From Dirofilaria immitis (Eukaryota; Nematoda; Chromadorea; Rhabditida; Onchocercidae), in NCBI GenBank assembly GCA_024305405.1, contig JAKNDB010000070.1, positions 1 through 64,000 on the forward strand: a stretch of 64,000 nucleotides of DNA, in the 5' to 3' direction. The notes below the pieces were generated by a model that was not told the DNA's origin, did not search any database, and saw only the letters and a program-made list of their open reading frames with translations. Positions 52,046 to 63,505 of this stretch are shown here, piece after piece; the first letter of the stretch is position 1, and the number at the start of each line of letters is the position of its first letter. A program made the position numbers and the translations under genes.

Positions 52046-54988
52046 TTACATTCAATTATATAATAGTTTTTAAGTAGCATACAGTTGGGTTAGCTTGCGT
52101 TACGTTTAATTTTTAATACATTGTCATCTGCAAATAAACAACCGATCATTTTCATTCTGTGATATTCAGTGCGGATATTTTTGCGCTGTTTTATGTATTT
52201 ATAATATAAAATGGTTAAAGTTGTATATTCATATTTATGTAGATTTTGTTTTTTAAAAATATTGTAATTTATTGTGAAATTTTCAGGATATTTTAAATAA
52301 ACTGATATAATAATACTGGAAAGTGATACATATATATTATTTATATAAGCAAGCAAGTATTTTAATTTGCCAAGAAAATTAGAAGTCATGAGATAGATTC
52401 CAGTAGATGTTGAAAATTAATTTTTGTGACTATACGATATGATCGAACATTTCAGGTTATTGTTAGAAGAAAAAAACATATTATTTTTTTGGCGCAATAT
52501 CCATTAAGTATCCTATTTAAAATATGGAAAAAACTTTTTCAGACTGTATTTTTGCAATGCATTTATTAATAATTCATGCAGTTGAAAACAATTTGCTAAA
52601 ATTGATGTATGTTATGAAGTTTTACAAAGATAAGAGCTGTTATGATAATCTGTAATTGAAAATAAATAAACTGTGGCGGTCATCGGAGTTAATTTCTTTA
52701 TAATTACACTAAAATTATTGGAAAACCTAAAGTTAGTCATTCTACGATATTTCAATAAGTTGAAGAAAATTCGAAAGATAAACAAACTCAATACGTATAT
52801 CATACAAGTTATTCGATAATCAAAAAAACTGAAATACTGACAATGCTGAAGACTTCTGGAATTCTAATGCAAAAGATAGTGTCTGTTAATATTTATTTTC
52901 AAGTTTTAAAAATCGAGGCAGAATTATCCTAACATATTTTAACAAAACTTTAATAGGTGTTAGCAATAGTATTGTTTGTTGAGAGAGATAATTAAAACAT
53001 ACAGTAGATGAGATAATAATATATTATATTTACTAATTGTTTACGAAAATAATATTTCCTTTTCTTAAAAGAAATAGCAAATATAAATTTTATAGAGAGA
53101 ATGATAATTCCAAAACTTATATTTCAAAGCTTATAGATCAATTTTTAACATATCTTCGATTTATTTAATTTTATTACTAATAACTAAATTGAAAATTTAA
53201 TTGAAATTAAAAACGTTGATATTCATTTGCTTTTATGAAGATTTCTACATGTTATCTGATTTAAATATGCATATGATCAAGATAAATCAAGAACGATATT
53301 TTAAATCTCAATAAGTTTTATTTATTCATATCATATCTTTTATCCCTTTTTTTTTGATTCATTTTATTTTTAATTTTTTTTAATGCATTGTTTTTCTACT
53401 AATTATAAAAAAGCTATACATTAAATTCATACCTTTCTTTTTTTGAATTTTTTCACGATGAAAATTACCGAAAGATTTATTTCATAATAGAATAATAATA
53501 ATTTAAAAATCATCCATTCATTATCAGTCAAATAATAAACCTTTGAAACGTCAAAAGTATATTTTTATCTTCTACAAACGAAAAATTCCAACAACGAAAT
53601 ATTCATTTATTATATTTTGCAATATTATCGCTTATCCATTATTTTACCGTCCACCTAATTTTTATCATTCTGCAGATCTAGTATTTATCATTCTGCTTAC
53701 CGAATCGTTATCATTACATTTCTTAATTGTAGTATATTAAAATTTGTTGAAATTTTTTCAGATAATAAATTATTGCAGTAATATTTTTTAATATTAACAT
53801 TTCAAGTTTATTATTGATTAATGAAAAGATTTGTTTATGATTAAATTGCAATAATAAGAGAAGCTTTTGGTTGTCCAGGTAATAAAGTATAGATTTTTAT
53901 GCTATCACAGCTGCTAACAATTTCTTCTTCCATTTATATTTCCTTTCTTATATATGAAAAAAGTAAATGATAATTAAATAAAAGATTTCATTTTAATGTT
54001 TTTATTTATTGAAATAATCGATTATTTATGAATATGAAATTAGTGATTTTATATTGAAAAATGCAAAATAATTCTATTTTATTTATTTATTTTCATATTT
54101 TTTCAAAAATTATAAAAGTAAACAATCATATCAAATGATTACAAATCAATTTTCGATATCCTATATCGATGTCTAAATTGAATAATCGTATATGCTAAAT
54201 TTTAATAAATCTCTTATGAATCATATTTTATAAATCAATAATTAATATGACTTTATTTCATCTAATAGATATGATAATTTATTATGTGATTAGTTCTCCC
54301 CGACCTTTTCCATGATTGTTTATTTTTATGATTGTTTTTTTTCCTTTTATTGATTTCCTTTTTCATTTTTATTTTTGATTTTATAAATTGTACTTTTCGT
54401 AAAGATCAAAATTTCATTGCAGCAAATATTATTCATTTATAATATTTATGTTTGTTATCTGAAACATTCATTTGTTTATTATATGATTTGAAAAATTGAA
54501 TAAAATAAACTAATAAACAAATACCTCAATATTTTTATGCCTTTTTTATCTTTCACTTCATTCAATATCGATTATTTTATTGTTTTATTAGTAACTAACT
54601 ATTAATATATTTTTCTGTTCAGTAATTATTATTTTATAATTGGTATTATCAATATTATCAACAATACATTATTTGTTTGTTATAGCCTTAAGTGAAAATT
54701 AATTTTATATTTTACCATAAATAGCTATGGCATCTTTTACTAATTTTTATTACTTTATCTTTTAGAAATTGTAATTATCTAAATTATAATATAAACTTAT
54801 TATTTGTTATTTGTTAAATGCATCATTATATTATTAATGTATTTCAAAAGATAATTAAAATTATTAGAAATAAAACTATAATATATTTATTCTAAATGAT
54901 TTTTTTATTAAAATAATTCATAGATAATATATATCGTTTGAAGTTTACTTTTTCAATGATTGCTAATATTTTACATATTTATGCAAAA
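52046..54988. other. AT-rich intergenic DNA
   Basis: No coding signal is seen. Short open frames on both strands are AT-rich artefacts. The 3' flank of the F-box gene occupies the left edge. Confidence 0.55.
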
Positions 54989-55146
54989 TTTTTAGGAATT
55001 AACTTTTAAAAGATCAAAGGATAGTTTTTATTTTTCATTTTCTTTTTTCGATTCCTCAAAAATCTATATTATAGATGTTCATATTAATAATAAATTTATT
55101 TTTAAATAAACTATCCTTTGATCTTTTAAAAGTTAATTCCTAAAAA
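54989..55146. repeat. Perfect 39-bp inverted repeat with 80-bp loop (MITE-like hairpin)
   Basis: The left arm 54989-55027 starts TTTTTAGGAATTAACTTTT. The right arm 55108-55146 is its exact reverse complement and ends AGTTAATTCCTAAAAA. The 80-base spacer encodes nothing. The perfect arms suggest a recent non-autonomous foldback element or a structured RNA. Confidence 0.9.
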
Positions 55147-55192
55147 ATTAACTTTTAATTTTTTCTTTCATTAAATGTAATGCATACGTATG

Positions 55193-55262
55193 CAGCGAGA
55201 GGGAGGGAGAGAGAGGTAAAAGAGAGAGAAAGAGGGAAAAGAAAGAGAGAAAAAGAAAGAAG
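55193..55262. repeat. Purine (GA)-rich tract
   Basis: About 70 bases of GAGAG, GGGA and AAAGA words. A matching pyrimidine-rich tract (CTCTCTCTCTCT) lies at about 55550-55575. The frames across both tracts are artefacts. Confidence 0.85.
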
Positions 55263-55845
55263 GCTAAATAAAAAGTCAAATAATAAAGTCAACAATATTG
55301 ACATCTGCATCGGAAATAGTTTGTGCCTTTGGCCAAGAAGTGCAGGACAAACTAAACTCTCTCCTCTACTTTCTTCCATCTCTCACCCCATCCCCTTTCC
55401 CATATCATAAATTTTAAACTTTTTTCCTAAACTTGCCTACTTTAATAAAAATTATCATCATTCAATACTTCATTTCACGATGATATTTCAAATCATAGTT
55501 GTTGTTAGACTTTTTTCTGCTTTTCATACTAACTTTAGAATTTCTCTCTTTCTCTCTCTCTCTCTCTCCTCTCTGTTTTTCATTACTTCTAATTTCTTAT
55601 TTTGCTTGCATAAAAAATTTTTCCAATTTTTCTTTTTTTCCTACTCTCTTCTTTTCTTTTGTATTAATTTCAGATGCTTCTTTTCTTGTATAATTTAATT
55701 AATTCTTCACATAATCAAATTTACCGCTGAAAAAGAAATAAATGCTGCGTGGAATTATTACGTGAAATTGTTATGATCTAATGATTGATTGTTTTTTTTC
55801 TTTTTTACAGAAGAAAAAAAAACAGAAAACTGACATAAAAAAGTT

Positions 55846-57737
55846 ATGATGAATTTAACGCCACATAATAGTAAGAGATTCACGGGACGACAAAAAGTTT
55901 TTATCAAATCCACCAAGTAGTCGGGCATCAATAATTGCTGAAGCTATTAAGGTATTTATAATAATATTAATCTAACATTTCTTCTAATACACTAATTGAT
56001 ATATTAATATTTGATTTCTTTTTAATCAAAAAATAATACATTTAGAATATATGGTGTGAAAAAAAAAATTTTGATATAATTAATTAATTGAAAGCTCTAT
56101 ATGAAATGGACATAACTTATGCTTTTAGAAATTGTGATAATTAATTATGGGATGTTGTTATGAGTTATGAGAATAATATAAAATTAGTGAGTATTTCAAA
56201 AATATATTGAAAATTGAAGGCATTTAATAATTTTGGGATAAATTAATGATCGCTTTTTTTTTCACTTTTCCTAAAATTCAGACAAAATTGAAAGAAATAA
56301 AATGTTTTAGAAATAAATTCGTTTTATTTAAATGATAGAATAAATCCCTTCTTATATTTAAATTGCAGCACAAATTCCATCATGATTCCAATCAGCGTCA
56401 AAATTCTGGAACAAATGCTCCATTATTGAAAACAAAACTTGCTGGATATTCAGAAGAAGAATTAGAAGAATATCGTCAAGTGTTCAATGTGTTTGATATC
56501 GGTCACTGATTTTCATGATTATAAAATTTTAAGTATTTAAAAAATTTTTGATATTTGAAAGTGGTTTAAAATTTTTTGGATTATTGGATAGTTTTAAAAG
56601 ATTCCACAATGGAAATTATCATTAGACTTATCAATACTAATACGATCAAATGTATCATTCTGGAATTCAAAAATTTTGATTTCTCAGCTTTAGATGGTAG
56701 TGGCGCAATTGGTATTGATGAATTGGAAAGTGCAATGCGAAATTTGGGCTTAGAACCGCAAAAAAATGAGCTTGAACAAATTATTGAAGAAGTAGATCAG
56801 GTATGATTTAATTGTTCTAATTAAATCGTGATGTAATATTTTTCATCTTTTCCAATTAAAAACTAACTTCCTAATTAGAATGATTGACGAAAAAAATGAC
56901 TGATATATTTTGTGACTATTTAAATAAATTTAAATTTAATTTTTGCATTTATAGATGGGCAATCATGAAATTGATTTTCATGAATTTTGTGATGTGATGA
57001 AACGATTGAGTGATAAGCAGAATAGTTGGAACGATGTAACACGAGAATGTTTCGCTGTTTTTGACCGGGTAAGTAGTGAAAGTGATGGGAAAAATTGAAG
57101 TAGAAAGTTCCGATCCTCTAAAGCAAATAAATAAAATAAAATTCAATTTATCATAAATTCAAGCAGATTCTTTCTTTTTTATGCTTCATTTCATTTATAA
57201 AGCAACAACACCACGAAGATAATCTTAACATTACCTTATCAATGATTTCTTACAGTGATCCGTTTTTATCGCAGTAAACTTTTAAAATTTATCATATTCT
57301 AAGCAATCCTAGTTGCATTAATCTTCGTGGTGTTGCTTTATAACTAACTTCTATGAAAATAATTCGTTTATTTTATCTGCGAAATTTATCAAATTCTATG
57401 CAATAAAAAATGTATGTTGAAATCCAATTATGATGTTTATATGGTTTATCTGATAGATCTTTAGATAATTCTTCAGATGCATTCAGGATTTTTCTTTCAA
57501 AATATTTTTCATATTCACATATTTCAATTTTTACAGGGTGAAGTTGGTTTAATATCGAAGAAGGATTTTCAATATATTCTCAGTGAGTTAGGTGATATAC
57601 GTGAAAAGGAAGTGGTTGATGATATATTCGCGGAAGCAGACGTAGACGGTGACGGTGTTCTTGATTATGATGAATTTACATTTATGGTACGAAATTATAT
57701 GCTCGATGAAGATTTGGCTACATGCAAATGTCCTTAA
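55846..57737 (+). CDS. Calmodulin-like EF-hand protein
   Basis: EF-hand proteins of this class are small calcium sensors. Exons are 55846-55951, 56369-56501, 56688-56800, 56955-57068 and 57537-57737, ending CKCP and TAA. The N-terminal 40-50 residues (SNPPSSRASIIAEAIK, then LLKTKLAGYSEEELEEYR) precede four EF-hand units. EF1 (ALDGSGAIGIDELE) has a spliced loop edge that leaves an odd FDIALDGSG spacing. EF2 (DQMGNHEIDFHE) lacks the acidic residue at loop position 3 and the central glycine. EF3 (DRGEVGLISKKD) is also degenerate. EF4 (DVDGDGVLDYDE) is canonical, so probably only one or two sites bind calcium. In exon 1 the MMNLTPH frame and the downstream frame differ by one base, so either the start lies elsewhere or the sequence has an indel. 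It is related to calmodulin/centrin; the exact orthologue is not assigned. Confidence 0.82.
57195..57344. repeat. Imperfect inverted repeat in the last EF-hand-gene intron
   Basis: TATAAAGCAACAACACCACG plus AAGAT (about 57197) is mirrored by ATCTTCGTGGTGTTGCTTTA (about 57323). The arms match over about 22 bases apart from a 3-base insertion (ACA). The loop is about 100 bases. It is a second hairpin-type element close to 54989-55146 but of unrelated sequence. Confidence 0.8.
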
Positions 57738-58315
57738 TGATAAATATGTTTGTACATAGAAAATGAATTTTATATGATAAATAATTCATCGAAAAAGAAA
57801 GAACGTCATAAAATTAAATTTAAATTAGCATTTACGTATATAAATTAATTATTATATTTATTTAATTCGACTAAAATCGAAATAAAAGTGAAAATAGAAT
57901 AATTTGGTAATATTTCAGGAAAAAATTTTGAAAAATAATGTAAAATTTCAATGTTTTGTTTAAAACAAAAACAAAAATATAAATTTAATACATAATTTAT
58001 TTAAATTTAATAAACATAAACAAAATATGAAAATGATAGTAAAATGTAATTATTTCTCATCCTAATTAATCGTAATACAAATCTTATCTTTCTAATGAAA
58101 TATTTTCATCATTATTTAACCTAAAAATGCATTAAATTTCAAATTCTATCCAGTCCTATTTATATTACTGTATTTTATAATTATTTATCGGGAATCATTT
58201 AGTTATCTGCCAATTATTCGATTAGTTATAAAAAGTTTCCGAAATAATTTTCTTGGAATACTGGCTTACGTTGTCGTTGTTGTTATTATTATTACTGTTA
58301 TTGTCGTTGTCCTCG

Positions 58316-58359
<44 letters not shown>

Positions 58360-58370
58360 ATTGTCGTTAT

Positions 58371-58407
<37 letters not shown>

Positions 58408-58779
58408 GACATTGATAATTTTCTTATATAGTTCTACTCCTTTTAATGTCATTTTTACTTTTTTTTTTTAAATGGATAGTAGTGATCTATTCCTATTTGT
58501 TTTGTCATGAAATAAAGTTATTGCCATCACTATTTATTTAATAAAATTTGAGTTTTGAATTTTAAAATAACTTTGCAAATTTATCATTCCATCCATTATG
58601 ATCAACGATAGTTTAACCTTTCAATTGTAAGGCAATGATCGCAAATAGTTGATAAAATTAACAGCGAAATTTCATAACCACATTTTTTCAAAACTGTTTA
58701 AGATAACGAACAATATATAACTGAAACAGTTTGAATATAATACAATAATCCTAATGGATAATAAATAGCAGTATAGAAA
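57738..58779. other. Spacer with a long (GTT)n microsatellite
   Basis: The 3' flank of the EF-hand gene leads into (GTT/GTC/ATT)n at 58270-58411. The open frames there read poly-Leu or poly-Asn and are artefacts. Nothing else is recognised up to the retroelement remnant. Confidence 0.6.
58270..58411. repeat. (GTT)n microsatellite, about 140 bp
   Basis: Two long GTT runs are separated by ATTGTCGTTATCATT. Confidence 0.97.
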
Positions 58780-60720
58780 TGCAATATTTGGCGTTTGGTC
58801 TGGTCTGGAGTCCTCCTTCCCTAACAACTTTATTCCTCTTTTCCTTCTTAATCCTTGCTCATAGTCCACGTTAAAAAATTTCATGCTTTGCATGGAATTC
58901 TCTCAAGTGTATTTTAACTTTATTAAATACTTCTTTTGCTTCTTTTGCCTTAGAGATTCTTTGCAATTCCCAATAATAATTTAAAATTTTTTTCACTCAG
59001 TAGATATCTAATGAAGCGGCCAATAGAAAGGAAATGATATTAGGCCGAAGGAAACTCGTGCGAAACTAAAAGTAACTAGGTTTTTTGAATTGCCTCTTTT
59101 GATTTATCTTTCAGCCAGAAAAACCTAGCGACATCTCTTCCTGTTTTAGGCTGATTGGCAAGAATGCTTTCTACAAATCAGCTATAATATCCTTCCTTGC
59201 CTGGCTCGTAAAAGGATTTTTATTAAAAATGGTATCATTACTGCTTCCTTATACAGGCAATCATTTAATGATAGACCTTCATTTGTCTTTGTCGATGCGT
59301 TAAATACAACTCTTAGCTTTGTGAGCTTTGTGGCGACTTTCTGAGTGTTATTACTGCCTGGTGAGGTAAGTAAGATACTCGTGATATTTCATTTTGATTT
59401 TTAACTGTTTCTATGATTCCTTCTTCTAACAAATTTTTAAAAATTCATCGTAACGTTCCAATAATTCTGGAGACTTCCTTAATCTTTGTATTGTAGATCG
59501 TAGTTGTCTCGTGCCAGTCTATATTCCTTTGCTGGAGCGATTTCTCGATTCTTCCATAGCCAATCCACAACGTATCTTTTTTGTTGTCCATAATGAGCGA
59601 TTTTTGAAAAGCTTCATAGGCTTTTTCATCCTAATATTTTGTCATTAAATTTTTAATTCCAAATGTCTCAGATTTCCATGTTTGTTCAATCTGATTTATG
59701 CATTAGTAACTGCTTCTTTGTTATGTTTGTAAGTTAATTCTATAAAACTTGTAATCTTCTTCATCTGTATCATTATCTTGCTTCACTTTCCGTTCACCAC
59801 TAATGACCATTCCTATTTCTGCTTTCATAATTATTCTTCCGAAAGTGGTGGGTGATTTATGGAATTACGGGTGACTAAATCCGCAATACCTTTTACATTT
59901 AATAATACATCTGGCTTTCCCATTTCCCGAAAATCATATTTCGGCTTCCACATTTCCTTCTGCCAATCATTCCCATTATTAACATTTCCTCGCTTGGAGA
60001 TGTTTGTTTTAATTTCAATTTGTTTGCTATTGATTCCGTAACATAGCTACAATCACTACACATGTCAAGCAATATTAATGCCATTGCTGCTTTTTCTGCT
60101 TCATTTGAATTGATTAACCTTACTTCTTTACACATCATATATGTTTCCCGAATGCCATTATCAGCAACCATAGTAGCCGCCACTGTCTTTGGGATTCCAT
60201 TTGCTCTTTCATCATTTTTGTAATTCTTATTTTGCTTCATTTTGTGTTTGCTACATAACGCACTATTGTGGCCTGATCCACAATAAAAACATTTTAATTT
60301 CTTCATGCAAGTTTGCTGCGAGTGGTATTTCTTCAAACATAATTCACAGAGTCTTAATTGCTTTAATTTTTCTTGTTTTTCGTTCCCATTTCAGTGGTTA
60401 TCGATTTCTCCTGTCTTTTTTGTGATAATTCTCTGGGACATATTATTACTATCCTTCCTTTTGCGTTTAATAAACTGTCTACTCTGATGTCATTTTCCAG
60501 TTCGAGTATCCTCTTCCATATGATCGTACCCGTTGCATTTTTGTCCTGTTTATCAGGTTTTTATTGGTGGTTTCTTTTCAGAATCTTCTTCGATCATCAT
60601 TTTTTCTTCTATGTATTTGATAGTGCCATCCATTATCCATTCTGCATTCGATTTCCTAGCCATACTCTTTTGGAAATAAGAGAGGATTTTGGATTCCTAA
60701 ACAGGAACTGAGATCAGATG
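58780..60720 (-). pseudogene. Decayed BEL/Pao retrotransposon: gag end, protease and reverse transcriptase
   Basis: Read on the minus strand, the order is gag then pol. Gag-end sequence lies at about 60480-60690. Two CCHC-type zinc knuckles follow at about 60260-60355, with cysteine/histidine spacing CX2CX4HX4C then CX2CX3HX4C. Next comes an aspartic-protease-like segment (DUF1758 type, with LLDMCSDCSYVTESIA at about 60060). The reverse transcriptase N-terminal part spans about 59160-59640, including the ELLERYDEFLKNLLEEGIIE motif and a YLPHQAVI segment. Scattered palm remnants continue to about 58780. Several frame slips and stops interrupt it, including a stop where the catalytic-aspartate strand is expected. 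No integrase follows on this strand. The element is non-functional. Confidence 0.85.
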
Positions 60721-60744
60721 AGTTCTTAATAAATGTATGGTCTA

Positions 60745-61085
60745 TAGACGACGGACCGCTCAACCGCTCAAGTTACCAACTATGCCAAATCTACCGCAGA
60801 GTCGAGTGAAGCGTTCAGAACTTTTGTAAAGGTAGGTCTGGATTATCTTGGCCCATTTTCTGTTAAAGTTGATAACAGAATAGTTGAATGATGGATAGCT
60901 TTATCCAGATATTTAACAACTAGAGCAATGCATTTAGATTAAGAAGAAAACCTATCGGCCGATGTTTTTCGCATATTCTGAGAAGGTTCGCTGCTATATG
61001 AGGTTATCTCGAAATGATCTTACGCGATAATGCTATTTTAACTAGTCTTCAAGAGTATAAAGGAACATTGTGACAGCTAGCCGAC
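60745..61085 (+). pseudogene. Decayed BEL/Pao integrase fragment
   Basis: The plus strand carries the integrase start region of the same retroelement class: LKLPTMPNLPQSRVKRSE, a frame slip, then VGLDYLGPFSVKV, a TGA, and ALSRYLTTRAMHLD. Further frame-shifted integrase remnants (RDNA and QLAD words) reach about 61085. It lies head-to-head with the gag/pol remnant, so the two pieces cannot come from one intact collinear element. It is dead by several stops and slips. Confidence 0.8.
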
Positions 61086-61099
61086 TAATTTAAATCGTT

Positions 61100-61355
61100 T
61101 GTTTTCTGATGCACTGATTTATCTGTATAATCTGTAGTACGTATCTTTTTCATATAGAAACTTCGTCTCTAAGTTTGTATATATAAGGCGCTCACTTCCT
61201 TAGAAGACATCTATTAACCTTGCAGTGATTCTCGCGACCGATCTGCCGAGATCCTGCTGTCGTGAATGTAATCCTTATCCTTTTTCCTATTATGTACATT
61301 TATTGTGCCGGATAAATGGTTCTATCAAATCGCTCACCAACAACTTACGCAACAA
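61100..61355 (+). mobile_element. Possible LTR remnant next to the integrase fragment
   Basis: Just past the integrase remnant is a GC-richer stretch with a TATA-like TATATATAAGGCGC (about 61180), then GATTCTCGCGACCGATCTGC, and CTTACGCAACA near 61354. Position and content fit an LTR, but no second copy was found in the window and the edges are uncertain. Confidence 0.3.
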
Positions 61356-62167
61356 TATTTATTAAATTAAATTTTTGTCTAGCAGGATTTAACGAGCATC
61401 TTTGTGAAGCCTGATATGAGTGTGCTGCTGGGTTTATAAACAGAGAAATTTATATCAAATGAATAAAAATTATGGAAATAATATTGCTGATTTATTTATT
61501 TCACCTTCTGGTAAATATCGCTTTTTAATTAAAATTAATCAAATTTGATACAGCTGAGATAATCACAACAGAATGTTTGCCGATTTATCTGCCACTAAAG
61601 GCATCATTCCATTAGGTATTACTTATAGTAGAAAATTTTCCTATTAGACTAAAATGATATAATCTGTGATATTGGGAACGGTAATAATCGAGAAGAGTGA
61701 GAACACTGCAAAAAAGAAAAGTTTCTCATACGGAATCCTGGAAGTACGGTATATCGTTTCCACATCATTTGGTTTCAGGTTTAGTAGTAATACCGAGTTA
61801 GGTTGATAGCAGGATAAGTATATTGAGGTGATGTATGTATATGTATATATCATATAATTTTAAGGTATTTAGTGAACATATTTGGATGATGATCAGTCAT
61901 ATTTTTCTGTTTTCATTGTTGATGACGGTCTTAGTTATATGTATTTTAATTCTAATGGACGTGACCTATAAAAGGCTTTTGAATATTAAAAAACTGAGTT
62001 AGGGAATGATAATATTATAAAACATTAAGCATTCATTCAATTTTCATATCATCATATTTTTAATTCATTTATTTTTACTGTCTTTTGCAGAGCATTCGAG
62101 ACATCAGAAAAGTGCCAAATAATTGTTGTAATCAGTTTTCTTCTCTGTCTGATTTATTAAAGTCATA
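61356..62167. other. Spacer before the AP-2 sigma gene
   Basis: No coding signal is recognised. Isolated retroelement-derived sequence may continue on the left. The promoter and 5' leader of the AP-2 sigma gene should lie at the right end; a possible acceptor (TCTTTTGCAG) sits at about 62082-62091. Confidence 0.45.
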
Positions 62168-63505
62168 ATGATACGATTTATTCTTATTCAAAATCGAGCA
62201 GGTAAAACTCGACTGGCTAAATGGTACATGAACTTTGATAATGATGAAAAGCAGAAGCTAATAGAAGAAGTGCATGCTTGTGTAACGGTACGAGATGCTA
62301 AGCATACAAATTTCGTAGAGGTAAAGTTTTTTGGCCCCTTTTTGCTATCATTAGTTAATTAAAATAACAGTTTAGCTGTAAGGAATAGTCTGATAAAGAA
62401 TATCACAATTCAAGATTTGTGCTTCAGTGGCGACATACTGCTTAATACTTTTTCACCAAGAATTAAGTTTAAAAATTTTCCGATGCAATATCGCTCCTCC
62501 CTACGCTACTAAAGATATCATTCTAAACTACTATTCGCTATTGAAGCGCAAATCCTGAATTATATTAAGCAGTACGGAAATATGAAGTCAGATCAGGAAT
62601 ATTTGTCGAAAAAATATGGAAGTATTTGATGGAAACGTGAAAATCGCCGTAAGATTCTTACTTTTTACAGATTCCAGAAAATTACTTTTTCAGTTTCGAA
62701 GTTTCAAAATAGTTTATCGACGTTACGCTGGTCTCTATTTTTGCATTTGTGTTGACATATTAGACAATAATTTATATTATCTGGAAGCAATACATAATTT
62801 TGTGGAAGTTTTAAATGAGTATTTTCACAACGTCTGCGAACTTGATCTAGTGTTCAATTTTTATAAGGTAAGCAATTTTTATAAAGTATTTATAGGGTTT
62901 CTATTTTTTCCCATTTGCGTCTAATATACTTATTTAAACATCATTTACAATTTTATAAGAAATTATATATAGTTTGAGTTTGCGATAATTTCTAGTTTTA
63001 TTTCTATTCATATATATTGTAAGTATGTTACCGAGCAGTGAAACTTCTTCTTGTATTTAATGTGCATCGATTACTCATTAAATTGTTATGAAAAAGAATG
63101 CTAAACTTTATACTAAATTTCACTACTTATAATGCACTTCTCTAAGCGCTGAAGATTTTTGTTTTGTATCCACAGCAATAGGTATTGCATCTATTGCTAT
63201 TAGAGTAATTACATCTTATTAAAAAAATATAAAATTTGTGTATTCTGATTCTTCAGATTGGTAAATTTTTATCTTATTGATTCTCGTTTTATTTTCATTT
63301 TATTTGTTTAATTTTTTTGATAACCACACTTATCTGGACATGTTTTATTTAGCCATATGTTTTCCCGAATTATCCATAATTCCGTTCTGTATTTCTCTTT
63401 TAGGTTTATACAGTTGTGGATGAAATGTTTTTGGCTGGTGAAATACGTGAAACTTCGCAAACTAAGGTGCTAAAACAGCTGCTTATGCTCTCATCGTTGG
63501 AATAA
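62168..63505 (+). CDS. aps-2: AP-2 complex sigma subunit (clathrin adaptor small chain)
   Basis: The sigma subunit is the small core chain of the heterotetrameric AP-2 adaptor, which recruits clathrin and cargo at the plasma membrane. It helps form the binding site for acidic dileucine sorting signals. Exons 62168-62320, 62694-62867 and 63404-63505 join at phase 0 to give exactly 142 residues, the length of animal AP-2 sigma. The start [20 protein letters not shown], the middle [20 protein letters not shown], and the end [19 protein letters not shown] are nearly identical to known AP-2 sigma. These features separate it from AP-1 and AP-3 sigma chains. Splice sites are canonical (GTAAAG, GTAAGC; TTTTTCAG, CTTTTAG). 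A polyadenylation-type AATAAA lies at about 63780. The gene appears intact. Confidence 0.97.

Noticed and set aside
55155..55410. Frames on both strands across purine- and pyrimidine-rich DNA
   Set aside because: Low-complexity composition; no conserved motif.
58222..58471. Poly-Asn and poly-Leu frames
   Set aside because: Artefacts of the GTT microsatellite; both strands are open for the same reason.
60189..60711. Plus-strand hydrophobic frames
   Set aside because: Antisense shadows of the minus-strand gag and protease remnants.
61644..61853. Possible envelope-like gene next to the retroelement
   Set aside because: The 69-codon frame has no conserved features and mostly reflects TA-rich sequence.
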